A DNA stretch of 64,000 nt from QKTW01 sp052161885 (lineage in GTDB: Bacteria > Bacteroidota > Bacteroidia > Chitinophagales > Chitinophagaceae), in contig CP197396.1 in NCBI GenBank assembly GCA_052161885.1, positions 4,774,001 to 4,838,000 on the forward strand. The letters run 5' to 3'. A program made the translations under genes and the position numbers. The notes under the pieces were generated by a model. It did not search any database. It was not told the origin of the DNA and saw only the letters and a program-made list of their open reading frames with translations. Shown one piece after another: positions 50,233 to 57,973 of this stretch. The number at the start of each line of letters is the position of its first letter. The first letter of the stretch is position 1.

Positions 50233-52220
50233 TACTTAAAATTTTCCTCCAGTTTACTGATCACATCTATTGCCTTCTGGTATGTTTCGTTCATCTTTTG
50301 CGAACCGCCGGGTGCATATAGTGCAGTTTCGCAATCGTCGATAATGAAGCTGAGCTCCTGCTGCAGCGAAGCCGGTATGTCTTTGCGTGTAAGCGCTTCT
50401 GTAGCTGTTTCTTTTGAAAGTGCAGACAGCGGTATGTTCAGCTTGTCGCTCAGGTACAGCCATATAGCCTTAGATACCTCTTCGTAGAATGCCTGGTGTT
50501 TCTGCGCCTGCAGCAGTTTTTGTGCAGTAGCGAGGCGTTTCAACGCTATTTTGTTGGCTTTTCTGTTTTTCAGTTTTACAACATCCCTGGAAAGTTCTTC
50601 GTCTCTGCGTTTCCATACCAGTAATCCTATAAAACCAAAGAACGGTAATGCATACATGGACCAGTAGCCAACTGTAAATAAGATTGGCCTGCTGTTAAAC
50701 GACAGGTTTTTCAGTGGCTGTGTTGCAATGGGATGAAGATCGGTAATAGCTTTGTTCTGTGCTACCGCAGGGTTGTAATGCTTGCCAGGCTTTACATGAA
50801 TATGCACTGGTTGTGTATGCAGCGTTACATAGGTGCCTGATTGCGGATTAAAATAGCTGAATGGTATAGCGGGTATTTCATAATCACCCGGTGTGTGTGG
50901 CGCTATGGGATAAGTAATGATCTTGGAGCCGGAGATGGTCGTTGTGCGGCCGGTAATCGTATCAATAATCTGCGGATCATAGCTGTCAAGACCGTTGGGT
51001 AATTTCAATACAGGTGCTTCAATCAACTTAAGGTTGCCGCTGCCGGTAATGTTGACAGTAAACGTTACAGCGTCATCGGTGGTTACATCGGTCTTATCTA
51101 TTTTACTGCTGATCGCAAAATTACCAACGGCATTACCATAGCCTTCCGGTTTGTCTTTTTCCGGCAATGGGGTAACTGTAATTTTTACCGGCGTGCTTTT
51201 CAGATGTACCGGTATGTCCTGGTAGCCCAGCTGATCAAAGAAACCGTTGTTAAACATCGGGTCGTTCATCATCAGGCTGCCGCCAAATGCCTGCCGGAAC
51301 ATCGGATCGTCAAACATGTCTGCAAAAGGATTGCGCTGGCGCACTTTCTGTATAATGCGGGCAGTGCCTTGTGCTTCGGCCGGATCAAGTGTAAGGCTGC
51401 CGGCCTGCTGCGGGAACAGCGCCGATTTTTTCAGCGTGAATACCTGGTATTTTTTGCCATTCACTATTTCCTCGACAGGTTTTGCTTCTTTAGGCAGCTG
51501 GAAGTCCTGTGTCCAGAAACCATTCAGCGACGGCAGTTTAGAAATCTGCATCTGCATAGGGATGCGTGCATACAGTTTGTAACTGGCTGTTACCTGTTCT
51601 CCTATGTGCACTTTATCCTTATCTACCTGCACTTTAATGAACAGGTCTTTGCCAATGTCTGCTGCACTTGTAGCCTGTGGCTGTTGTTGTGGCTGCTGCT
51701 GCGGACGCTGTGCGCCACCGCGTGCTCCCAGCATTTGCTGCTGCATCTGGCGGAGCTGTGCAAACGGGTCCTGGAACATCGGGTCGTCAAACGGATCCCG
51801 CTGGCGCTGCTGTTGCTGTGATGCGAGGCTGCCATCCACAACCCGTATGTTCACCGTGTTCGATTGGTAAACATGCCCGTCATTGTCGTTGATAGTTGCT
51901 GCAGGTATGGTAAGCATACCTGTATGCCTGGGCTGCACCACGTAAATGATGGAAAAACTCACCGTCTGCACCATCTGGTTATTGACAATGGTTGCATTAC
52001 TGCTCTGCATCTGCTGCGGCCCGCCTGCTACTGCAAAATCTTTAAATACCGGCGGAACAAATTTGGCCGGCTTCTGCATGTTCTGAATTGTGTAAGTAAC
52101 CTGTATCTGGTCCTGGACGCCCATTTTCTGAGCGCTGGCAGTAGCTGTAAATACTATTTCCTGCGCCTGTGCCGCGGTATATCCCAGCAGGAGCGGGAGG
52201 CACAGCAGAAATAAACGCAT
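50232..52220 (-). CDS. batD: BatD family protein
   Basis: A 662-residue exported protein; start at ATG 52220 (MRLFLLCLPLLLGYTAAQAQ) giving a signal peptide. BatD family body: repeated beta-sandwich modules (VQDQIQVTYTIQN, VHIGEQVTASYKLYARIPM, TDDAVTFTVNITGSGNLKLI), a Gln-rich low-complexity linker about residues 165-190, and a C-terminal transmembrane helix (YWSMYALPFFGFIGLLVW) with a cytoplasmic tail. BatD proteins belong with MoxR ATPase and von Willebrand BatA/B in an oxidative-stress or envelope complex; none of those genes is here. Its stop overlaps the BatE start by one base. Confidence 0.9.
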   Translation of the reverse strand: MRLFLLCLPLLLGYTAAQAQEIVFTATASAQKMGVQDQIQVTYTIQNMQKPAKFVPPVFKDFAVAGGPQQMQSSNATIVNNQMVQTVSFSIIYVVQPRHTGMLTIPAATINDNDGHVYQSNTVNIRVVDGSLASQQQQRQRDPFDDPMFQDPFAQLRQMQQQMLGARGGAQRPQQQPQQQPQATSAADIGKDLFIKVQVDKDKVHIGEQVTASYKLYARIPMQMQISKLPSLNGFWTQDFQLPKEAKPVEEIVNGKKYQVFTLKKSALFPQQAGSLTLDPAEAQGTARIIQKVRQRNPFADMFDDPMFRQAFGGSLMMNDPMFNNGFFDQLGYQDIPVHLKSTPVKITVTPLPEKDKPEGYGNAVGNFAISSKIDKTDVTTDDAVTFTVNITGSGNLKLIEAPVLKLPNGLDSYDPQIIDTITGRTTTISGSKIITYPIAPHTPGDYEIPAIPFSYFNPQSGTYVTLHTQPVHIHVKPGKHYNPAVAQNKAITDLHPIATQPLKNLSFNSRPILFTVGYWSMYALPFFGFIGLLVWKRRDEELSRDVVKLKNRKANKIALKRLATAQKLLQAQKHQAFYEEVSKAIWLYLSDKLNIPLSALSKETATEALTRKDIPASLQQELSFIIDDCETALYAPGGSQKMNETYQKAIDVISKLEENFK

Positions 52221-52263
52221 TTTAAGAATCAATTGTTGCATCTTTTAAAAAAAACTCCCGGCA

Positions 52264-52271
52264 CAAAAATA
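52264..52271 (-). promoter_or_regulatory. Candidate -7 box of the BatD/BatE operon
   Basis: On the minus strand TATTTTTG, an exact TAnnTTTG, 43 bases upstream of ATG 52220. No clear TTG at the usual -33 spacing. Confidence 0.4.
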
Positions 52272-52540
52272 AAACCTTAAAACCCTCGCGCCTATTGGTT
52301 TGTGTTTAAAATATCGTTAAAAAACCTACTGTAATAAATGATGTAAAGTAGCGAAAAATGTGCAGTTTTCGGGGGCGGTGAACGAGAGATGATCGCGGGA
52401 AGCCCTTCCTGTTACTTTTTTACCGACAGTTTTACGCCATTTACCGATGGCGGGCTCAATTTTACCTAATGCAGCTTCACTCATCTCAGCATGTATTTTA
52501 CTTTTACATCATCAATCAATAACAATCAATACAAACAAAT
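52272..52540. other. Divergent promoter region
   Basis: Gap between the divergent batD and LiaF-like genes. No gene, hairpin terminator or repeat is evident; AT-rich near the batD side. Confidence 0.4.
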
Positions 52541-53269
52541 ATGTCACGCAATTATTATCGTAACCCACAGCAGCGCAGGAGCGACAAGATCATTTTCGGA
52601 GTGGGCGTAGCCGCGGTAGGTATTATATTACTGTTGAGGCAGTTAGGATTATTTGCTTTCAGTCTTCATTTCACGTGGCCGGTGATTCTTATCATCATTG
52701 GTATCCTTATAGGGCTGAAAAGCAGGTTTTATAATAATGCATGGTGGATACTGATACTCATAGGTGCTGTGAACCTTACACCTGAATTCACCATCATGGG
52801 CCGTCCGTCTGATGAGCTGGTGTGGCCGTTGTTCATTATCGTAGGCGGACTGATCATAGCTTTTAAACCAAGGCGCGCAAGATGCCTGCCCCGTGGTGCC
52901 GGTTCTACATTTGTCACCAATACTGAAAATACACTTAATGTAGATGTGACTTTCGGCGGCCGCAAAGAGATCGTTACCTCCAAAGAATTCAGGGGCGGTG
53001 TGATCAGTACTACTTTCGGTGGCGTTGAAATAAACCTTATGCAGGCAGACAGCAGCGTTCAGCCGATGGAGATAGATGTACGAGTTGCTTTTGGCGGTGT
53101 GGAGATGCTTGTGCCGGCGCACTGGGAAGTAATAGTGGAGATACAGCCCTCTTTCGGCAGCGTGGAAGACCAGCGTATGGTGCGCACTTCAAATGCCGGC
53201 GAAGAAAAGAAAACCCTGATACTGCGCGGGTCTGTTTCCTTCGGCAGCGTAGAGATCAAATCTTATTAA
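52541..53269 (+). CDS. LiaF-like membrane protein
   Basis: A 242-residue protein: four short hydrophobic segments within residues 18-108 (for example ILLLRQLGLFAF, PVILIIIGILIGL, WPLFIIVGGLIIAF) form the LiaF/DUF5668-type transmembrane domain, then a cytoplasmic or periplasmic beta-helix-like tail with three repeats of FGG-(V/R) type (TFGGRKEIVTS, TFGGVEINLM, FGGVEMLVP) and an FGSVE end. LiaF-like proteins modulate envelope-stress kinases; here the following genes are a DUF4288 protein and a LytS/LytTR pair, which makes an envelope-signalling role plausible but unproven. Confidence 0.88.
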   Translation: MSRNYYRNPQQRRSDKIIFGVGVAAVGIILLLRQLGLFAFSLHFTWPVILIIIGILIGLKSRFYNNAWWILILIGAVNLTPEFTIMGRPSDELVWPLFIIVGGLIIAFKPRRARCLPRGAGSTFVTNTENTLNVDVTFGGRKEIVTSKEFRGGVISTTFGGVEINLMQADSSVQPMEIDVRVAFGGVEMLVPAHWEVIVEIQPSFGSVEDQRMVRTSNAGEEKKTLILRGSVSFGSVEIKSY

Positions 53270-53335
53270 TAACCGCATCAATGGGGCATAGATATTTATG
53301 CCCCATCTGTTTGCAGCCTGATGAAAAACAATGTT

Positions 53336-53632
53336 ATGAAAACATACACTGCACAGATCATTTACAAAATAGAATGCGAGGGGATAGCTACAGAACAATA
53401 TGAGCAGCAATGGCGGCTTGTACTGGCAGAAGATGATGAAAATGCGCTTCGCGAAGCCCGGAAAATGGCGCGGGAAGAGGAAAGTACCTTTGTTGACCGC
53501 CATGGGCGCACCGTTTTCTGGAAACTGCTGGCCGTAAAAGAGCTGAAAGAGATAGACCTGAGCAACGGCTGTCTGCTGTTCTCAGAGATCAAAGAAGTAG
53601 AACCCTTGGCGGCGCCTGTATGGATGGGCTAA
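53336..53632 (+). CDS. DUF4288 domain protein
   Basis: A 98-residue cytoplasmic protein; ATG 53336 (MKTYTAQIIYKIECEG) is preferred over 53321 because it aligns with the domain start. The DUF4288 pattern is an N-terminal strand (AQIIYKIEC), Glu-Gln-Tyr/Phe-Glu/Asp (TEQYEQQWRLVLAED), the helix ALREARKMAREEESTF and the aromatic WKLLAVKELKEI. Function of the family is unknown. It lies 66 bases after the LiaF-like gene and 38 bases before the LytS-like kinase on the same strand, suggesting one transcript. Confidence 0.82.
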   Translation: MKTYTAQIIYKIECEGIATEQYEQQWRLVLAEDDENALREARKMAREEESTFVDRHGRTVFWKLLAVKELKEIDLSNGCLLFSEIKEVEPLAAPVWMG

Positions 53633-53670
53633 TTTATCATTTGTTCTTTTTTTCATTTTAATCATTCAGC

Positions 53671-54705
53671 GTGGCTGTATTCGATAAAAACATCCGCTGG
53701 GTCATAATGATCCTGGTCATTTTTGCTGCGGGCGTCATTAAAGTGACCCTGAAGCATGTGGGAGGCACCTGGGGTATGGAGCTTGCCGCTGCAGACGCGG
53801 GTATCAGTATTGCTTTGCTGCTGCTCGGTACCTGGGGGCTGCTTATAGGTGTGAATGCTTATCCTACAAGAGTAGGGGCCCAGCTATACTCTTTCCTGGT
53901 AGCAGTGGCACTTGCCGGAATTGTAACATTGATCGATGTGCAATTATTGCGTTGGTGGGCTGCTCCGGCAGACAGGGATTTTACACAATGGGTAGGTACC
54001 ACAACACTGATCCGTTTTTTTGTGTCGGTAATATGTTTTGGCTGGATCGCTTCCATGGCTTCTCTGCAAAAGCGGATGGCCAAGCTGGAAAAGGATTTCA
54101 GGCAACAGGCAGATGCTTCCTCCTTATTGCGTGAAGCGGAGCTTTTTAAACTCCGGCAACAATTGCAACCACATTTTTTATACAATAGTCTTAACTCTAT
54201 CAGCGCATTGGTGCTGATACAACCCGATAAAGCTCAGGAAATGATAGGACGTCTTTCTGATTTTTTACGCAGCTCTGTAAAGCGCGAGGCCAATGATAAA
54301 ATCGCCATTGCACAGGAGCTGGAATATATCGAAGCATACCTTTCCATTGAGGCCGTTCGCTTTGGCGACCGCCTGGAAGTACAGGTACATAAGGATAATT
54401 TAGATGATGCAGTAATACCTCCGTTTTTACTGCAGCCGGTGCTCGAAAACGCGATCAAATTTGGTCTGTACGGAAAAACCGGTCATGTAAAGATCGTTGT
54501 GCATATGGCACTGGAAGCAGACATGCTTATGATCTATATCATCAATCCATTTGATGAAAACCTGAAACCTCCGTCAGGAACAGGTTTTGGACTGGACAGT
54601 ATACGTCGCCGCCTGTACCTGCTGTATGCCCGCACAGATCTGCTGGAGACACAGACCGACGAAGACCTTTTTACCACAATCATAAAAATTCCGCAGCATG
54701 TATAA
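53671..54705 (+). CDS. LytS-type (His_kinase) sensor histidine kinase
   Basis: A 344-residue membrane kinase starting at GTG 53671. Four transmembrane helices cover about residues 8-130. The signature is in LQPHFLYNSLNSI with phospho-acceptor His168, a short coiled coil before it, and an HATPase domain with the N box LQPVLENAIKFGLYG and a GTGFGLDSIRRRL lid. It lacks the canonical HisKA dimerisation helix pair, as usual for LytS-type kinases. The next gene, a LytTR regulator, overlaps it by eight bases, forming a standard pair. Stimulus unknown. Confidence 0.93.
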   Translation: MAVFDKNIRWVIMILVIFAAGVIKVTLKHVGGTWGMELAAADAGISIALLLLGTWGLLIGVNAYPTRVGAQLYSFLVAVALAGIVTLIDVQLLRWWAAPADRDFTQWVGTTTLIRFFVSVICFGWIASMASLQKRMAKLEKDFRQQADASSLLREAELFKLRQQLQPHFLYNSLNSISALVLIQPDKAQEMIGRLSDFLRSSVKREANDKIAIAQELEYIEAYLSIEAVRFGDRLEVQVHKDNLDDAVIPPFLLQPVLENAIKFGLYGKTGHVKIVVHMALEADMLMIYIINPFDENLKPPSGTGFGLDSIRRRLYLLYARTDLLETQTDEDLFTTIIKIPQHV

Positions 54706-55435
54706 TGTTATTCTTATAGACGACGAACCGCTGGCAAGGCAGTTAATAAAATCGCTGCTGCAGGCGCACAATGAATTTAATGTAATAGCAGAATCCCCCG
54801 ACGGATTTGACGGGTTTAAAAGTATACAGCAGCACAATCCCGACCTTATCTTCCTGGATGTGCAGATGCCGAGGGTGAATGGTTTTGAGATGCTGGAGCT
54901 GCTGGATAATCCGCCATCCGTGATTTTTACCACAGCATTTGATGAGTATGCCATGAAAGCGTTTGAAGCGCATGCTATTGACTATCTGCTTAAGCCAATA
55001 ACACGCGAGCGCTTTGATAAAGCGATTGCCAAATGGCTGTTGCAGGCAGGTACGCGCAAAGCTCCGCAGATGGACGAACTGATGCAGGAAAAAGTATATG
55101 AAGGCTACCAGCACCGCATTGTGGTAAAAGATAATGGGCTGATACGTATTATTCCCGCACAGGATATCCATTATATAGAAGCCAGTGATGATTATGTGAA
55201 GATTGTAACCAAAGAGGGCAGCTACCTGAAGAAAAGCACGCTTTCGCACATAGAGCAGTCGCTGGACCCGCAGCAATTTATAAGGGTGCACCGTTCTTTC
55301 CTGATACCTGTCGCGCAATTGGTGCGTATAGAGCCGTATGAAAAAGAAAGTCATATAGCGCTGTTGCATTGCGGTGCAAAAGTGACTGTGAGCAAAACCG
55401 GTATGGCCAAGCTCAAATCCATTCTTGGCTGGTAA
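54698..55435 (+). CDS. LytTR-family response regulator
   Basis: A 245-residue regulator. Receiver domain: acidic DDE (residues 8-10), phospho-acceptor Asp54 in IFLDVQMPR, Thr in FTTAF and Lys in YLLKPI. The LytTR DNA-binding domain follows (RIIPAQDIHYIEASDDYVKI, then SLDPQQFIRVHRSFLIPVAQ and a final KVTVSKTGMAKLK). It overlaps the kinase gene by eight bases, so translation is coupled. A strong terminator follows at 55457. Confidence 0.95.
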   Translation: MYNVILIDDEPLARQLIKSLLQAHNEFNVIAESPDGFDGFKSIQQHNPDLIFLDVQMPRVNGFEMLELLDNPPSVIFTTAFDEYAMKAFEAHAIDYLLKPITRERFDKAIAKWLLQAGTRKAPQMDELMQEKVYEGYQHRIVVKDNGLIRIIPAQDIHYIEASDDYVKIVTKEGSYLKKSTLSHIEQSLDPQQFIRVHRSFLIPVAQLVRIEPYEKESHIALLHCGAKVTVSKTGMAKLKSILGW

Positions 55436-55456
55436 TACGGCCTTGTCTATATATAC

Positions 55457-55488
55457 AAAGCGCCGGAAGTGATTCCGGCGCTTTTTTA
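55457..55488 (+). terminator. Rho-independent terminator
   Basis: AAAGCGCCGGA / TCCGGCGCTTT around AGTGAT, followed by a T-run; also usable from the opposite strand, where a small membrane protein gene ends at 55486. Confidence 0.85.
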
Positions 55489-55797
55489 TTGTTTGTCAGT
55501 TTGCGGCTTATCTGGCATGCGGTCCAGGATATACCTGATAAGCAGGTAACCGCCAAGGCCGGAGATGAAGATGAAAATAGCAGTGATGGCAGGTAAATTC
55601 TGCATGTAGCGCTGCAACGCATCGAAAGTCATAGGGCCTTTGTAGAAGAAAAACACCGATAGTACTGTGCCCGCAATTTCAAAAAAGAAGAAAGCTACAA
55701 AAGTGATCAGTCCCCATACAATACCATTCTGCCCCTTTGCCTGTGCGCGTCTGCTGTTGCGCCAGGCATAATAAAGTATAATTAAAATATCAATCAT
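55486..55797 (-). CDS. Small hypothetical membrane protein
   Basis: A 103-residue protein, start ATG 55797 (MIDILIILYYAWRNSRRAQ). It has an N-terminal hydrophobic segment, then GIVWGLITFVAFFFFEIAGTVLSVFFF and a second one near AITAIFIFISGLGGYLLIRYIL, so two to three transmembrane helices, and a charged C-terminal tail (DRMPDKPQTDKQ). No family is recognised. It overlaps the terminator arm of the LytTR gene, and is transcribed away from 55844. Confidence 0.65.
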   Translation of the reverse strand: MIDILIILYYAWRNSRRAQAKGQNGIVWGLITFVAFFFFEIAGTVLSVFFFYKGPMTFDALQRYMQNLPAITAIFIFISGLGGYLLIRYILDRMPDKPQTDKQ

Positions 55798-55935
55798 TAT
55801 TTGGCTGTTTTGAAATAGCGACGATCCTACGTGCCGTTGTTTCATGGAATGCGAAAGTAACAGTTTTATTCGTTATTGCAGGAATATGGGTAGGGCAGCG
55901 GATTGCCACAATATAATTGCACCGTCATCGAAAAT

Positions 55936-55970
55936 AAAAAAGGTTGTCCCAAAAACGGACAACCTTTTTT
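55936..55970. terminator. Strong terminator hairpin
   Basis: AAAAAAGGTTGTCC / GGACAACCTTTTTT, loop CAAAAAC. Placed 80 bases after the serine-hydrolase stop on the minus strand and usable in both directions. Confidence 0.8.
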
Positions 55971-55974
55971 ATTT

Positions 55975-56045
55975 CACATTACCGCATTTTTCACATTACC
56001 ACATGCTCACATTAGCTAATCAGCTAATTTTCACATTAATCACAT
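55975..56045. repeat. Short simple-repeat stretch
   Basis: Repeated TTCACATTA- and CACATTAC-like units with AGCTAATCAGCTAAT in between. Similar simple units (TGAGATGTGAG, GTGAATGGTGAATG, AGCTAAT) are scattered at 45280-45300, 47461-47500, 48640-48670 and 49385-49425. Confidence 0.5.
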
Positions 56046-56050
56046 TCCAC

Positions 56051-57247
56051 TTATTCTCCGTCATCAAAATCACTGGTCTGTTTATTTTTTACAATACTGT
56101 AGATAATAGGCGCCTGGTGGTAAATGCCGGTGTTGTACTTATTTCCAAGCACTATTATAGTAAAATTATCTTTTACAAAACGGTAGAATGACGTATTGTT
56201 ACCGTGCCACCAGCCATTGTGATAAATGATCTTATAACCATCGGGGTAGCAGAGCATACGCCAGCCGAGGCCATAGTTTTTAACGCCTGGTTTTTCAAAA
56301 GAGCAGGGACCGTAAGCGAGCTCCAGTGTTTCGTTGCTGAGCAGTATGTTTTTGTAAAACGACTGATCCCAGCGGTACATATCTTCAACCGTGCTGTAAA
56401 TGCCTTTATCGCCGTATACACCATCTGCAAACATCACCGGTTCGCGTGTCCAGTTGTATTTATAGCTGACTGTAGTATTTGCCGGCACAGGGGTTGCAGG
56501 ATCAAAAACAAAAGTGCTGGTCATACCGATAGGGTCGAAAATATATTTCTTCATGAAGTCTTTGTACTTCATTTCGGTAACTATCTCAATGACGCGTGCC
56601 AGTGTAGCATAATTGGTATTGCTGTATTTAAAGCGGGTATTGGCTTTAAACTCAAGATGCGGCTTGTATTGCGCCATGAGCTTTAGCATCTGCTCGTTGT
56701 ATATCGGCGTTTTGGTGTCTTTTACATAAGTAGGTACCCAGTGTGTATAATCCGGTAGTCCCGAGCGATGGCAGAGCAGCATACGCAATGTCAGTTCCGG
56801 GTATGGAAAATCTTTGATATAATGTTGTACAGGATCGTCGATATTCAGGTATTTATTCTGATACAGGTACATGATCGCCGCGCCGGTAAAGGTTTTGGAT
56901 ACACTGGCCAGTTGCACGCCACTGGTAGATTCCAGACGCTGACCAGCCTCGCGGTTGGCAAAACCGTAATACCGTTCGTATAAAATTTTACCCTGGTAGC
57001 CTACAAGCACACTGCCGTTAAAGCCGGCACGTGTCTGGGCATTATAGTAAGAATCCAGTTTCTGGATCATTTCTTTCCATTCGGGAGAGGTGGTATCTGC
57101 ATAATTCAGCTTAATGCTTCCCATCTGGCCGGGCTTGTCATGAAAGCCGGGGGGATGAGCGCTTGCTTTTTCGCCACCGGAGTGGCAGGCAACGAAAAAC
57201 ATTGCCACAGATATTGTGCAGAGATATGTTGAGAAAATACGGCGCAT
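56051..57247 (-). CDS. Beta-lactamase-family serine hydrolase, lipoprotein
   Basis: A 398-residue exported hydrolase. Lipoprotein signal ends in FFVACHSG (Cys about residue 21). The class C beta-lactamase/esterase fold shows S-x-x-K as SVSKTFTG (nucleophile Ser), the YxN motif YSNTNY, and an HNGWWHGN in place of the K-T-G motif. Such enzymes can be DD-peptidases or esterases; lactam resistance is not implied. It is on the minus strand 33 bases after the ACP phosphodiesterase-like gene, possibly in one operon. A -7 box (57266-57273) lies upstream, inside the end of that gap. Confidence 0.9.
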   Translation of the reverse strand: MRRIFSTYLCTISVAMFFVACHSGGEKASAHPPGFHDKPGQMGSIKLNYADTTSPEWKEMIQKLDSYYNAQTRAGFNGSVLVGYQGKILYERYYGFANREAGQRLESTSGVQLASVSKTFTGAAIMYLYQNKYLNIDDPVQHYIKDFPYPELTLRMLLCHRSGLPDYTHWVPTYVKDTKTPIYNEQMLKLMAQYKPHLEFKANTRFKYSNTNYATLARVIEIVTEMKYKDFMKKYIFDPIGMTSTFVFDPATPVPANTTVSYKYNWTREPVMFADGVYGDKGIYSTVEDMYRWDQSFYKNILLSNETLELAYGPCSFEKPGVKNYGLGWRMLCYPDGYKIIYHNGWWHGNNTSFYRFVKDNFTIIVLGNKYNTGIYHQAPIIYSIVKNKQTSDFDDGE

Positions 57248-57265
57248 AATTTTGTACGGTGTTCA

Positions 57266-57273
57266 CAAATTTA
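57266..57273 (-). promoter_or_regulatory. Candidate -7 box of the serine hydrolase gene
   Basis: On the minus strand TAAATTTG, exact TAnnTTTG, 18 bases upstream of ATG 57247. The spacing would allow a gene-specific promoter in addition to operon read-through. Confidence 0.4.
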
Positions 57274-57280
57274 AAATTGG

Positions 57281-57880
57281 CTATGGCAGCGGGTTTGTGT
57301 TTAACTCAACTTTAACATAGTGTATCACGTCGTCAATAAATTCGTAATAACACTGTGCCAGCTGGTAATAATGGCCGATAAAGGTTTTGTAGGCGTTTTC
57401 TATAGGCGGGATGTGTGCAGCGCGGCGTGCCAGCCCATTGAGCGAGCGTTGCATGCCTTGCATGGTGCGGTAGTTGTAGAGCCAGTTATGCTCTTTCATA
57501 TAGGGAAAATAAGCGGCAAAGGAAGCGGGAAGATATTCCTGCTGTGTTTCGATCTTATGATATGTCTCCAGGCTGAAGTCAAGGAGTGCTTTTTCTGAAG
57601 CAAAACATTTAGGATCTGTAGCCAGGAAATGATCGAAGAGGCTATCAAGAATAGGACCCGAATACAGACCATAATCTGCACGGAACCAAACTTTGGCACG
57701 CTGAATAGCCGGATGCGTGTCTGTAAAGGCATCGATCTTGCGATGCAGGAGTAGGCCTTTCTTTATATCCGGCGGAAAGTTATCAAGCGCAAGTCTTCCT
57801 TTCACATGATCGCCGATCATGTTACCGGTAAGGATCCGGGGATCCCCGAAAGAAAGAAAAGCATGACCCAGGTAATTCAC
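57281..57880 (-). CDS. Acyl carrier protein phosphodiesterase-like protein (AcpH type)
   Basis: A 199-residue protein. I place the start at GTG 57880 because the family normally begins M-N-Y-L-[GA]-H-[AF], seen here as VNYLGHAFLSFGDP; the upstream ATG at 57967 would add 29 unrelated residues. Conserved residues include GNMIGDHVKG, LLHRKIDAFTDTHP and SLFDHFLATD, the His/Asp pattern of this metal-dependent phosphodiesterase. It would remove the phosphopantetheine arm from acyl carrier protein. It is followed by the serine hydrolase on the same strand. Confidence 0.88.
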   Translation of the reverse strand: MNYLGHAFLSFGDPRILTGNMIGDHVKGRLALDNFPPDIKKGLLLHRKIDAFTDTHPAIQRAKVWFRADYGLYSGPILDSLFDHFLATDPKCFASEKALLDFSLETYHKIETQQEYLPASFAAYFPYMKEHNWLYNYRTMQGMQRSLNGLARRAAHIPPIENAYKTFIGHYYQLAQCYYEFIDDVIHYVKVELNTNPLP

Positions 57881-57973
57881 GGTTGCGAAAATATTAAAAA
57901 CACACCGCGTATTGTTCAGATGGTGAAAAATAAGATGTGAGGCCCTTGATAAAAAAGAAAACTCCACGGATTT

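Noticed and set aside
56051..57247. Possible beta-lactam resistance gene
   Set aside because: Has SxxK and YxN but a non-standard HNGWWHGN third motif, as in many esterase or peptidase members; resistance is not supported by sequence.
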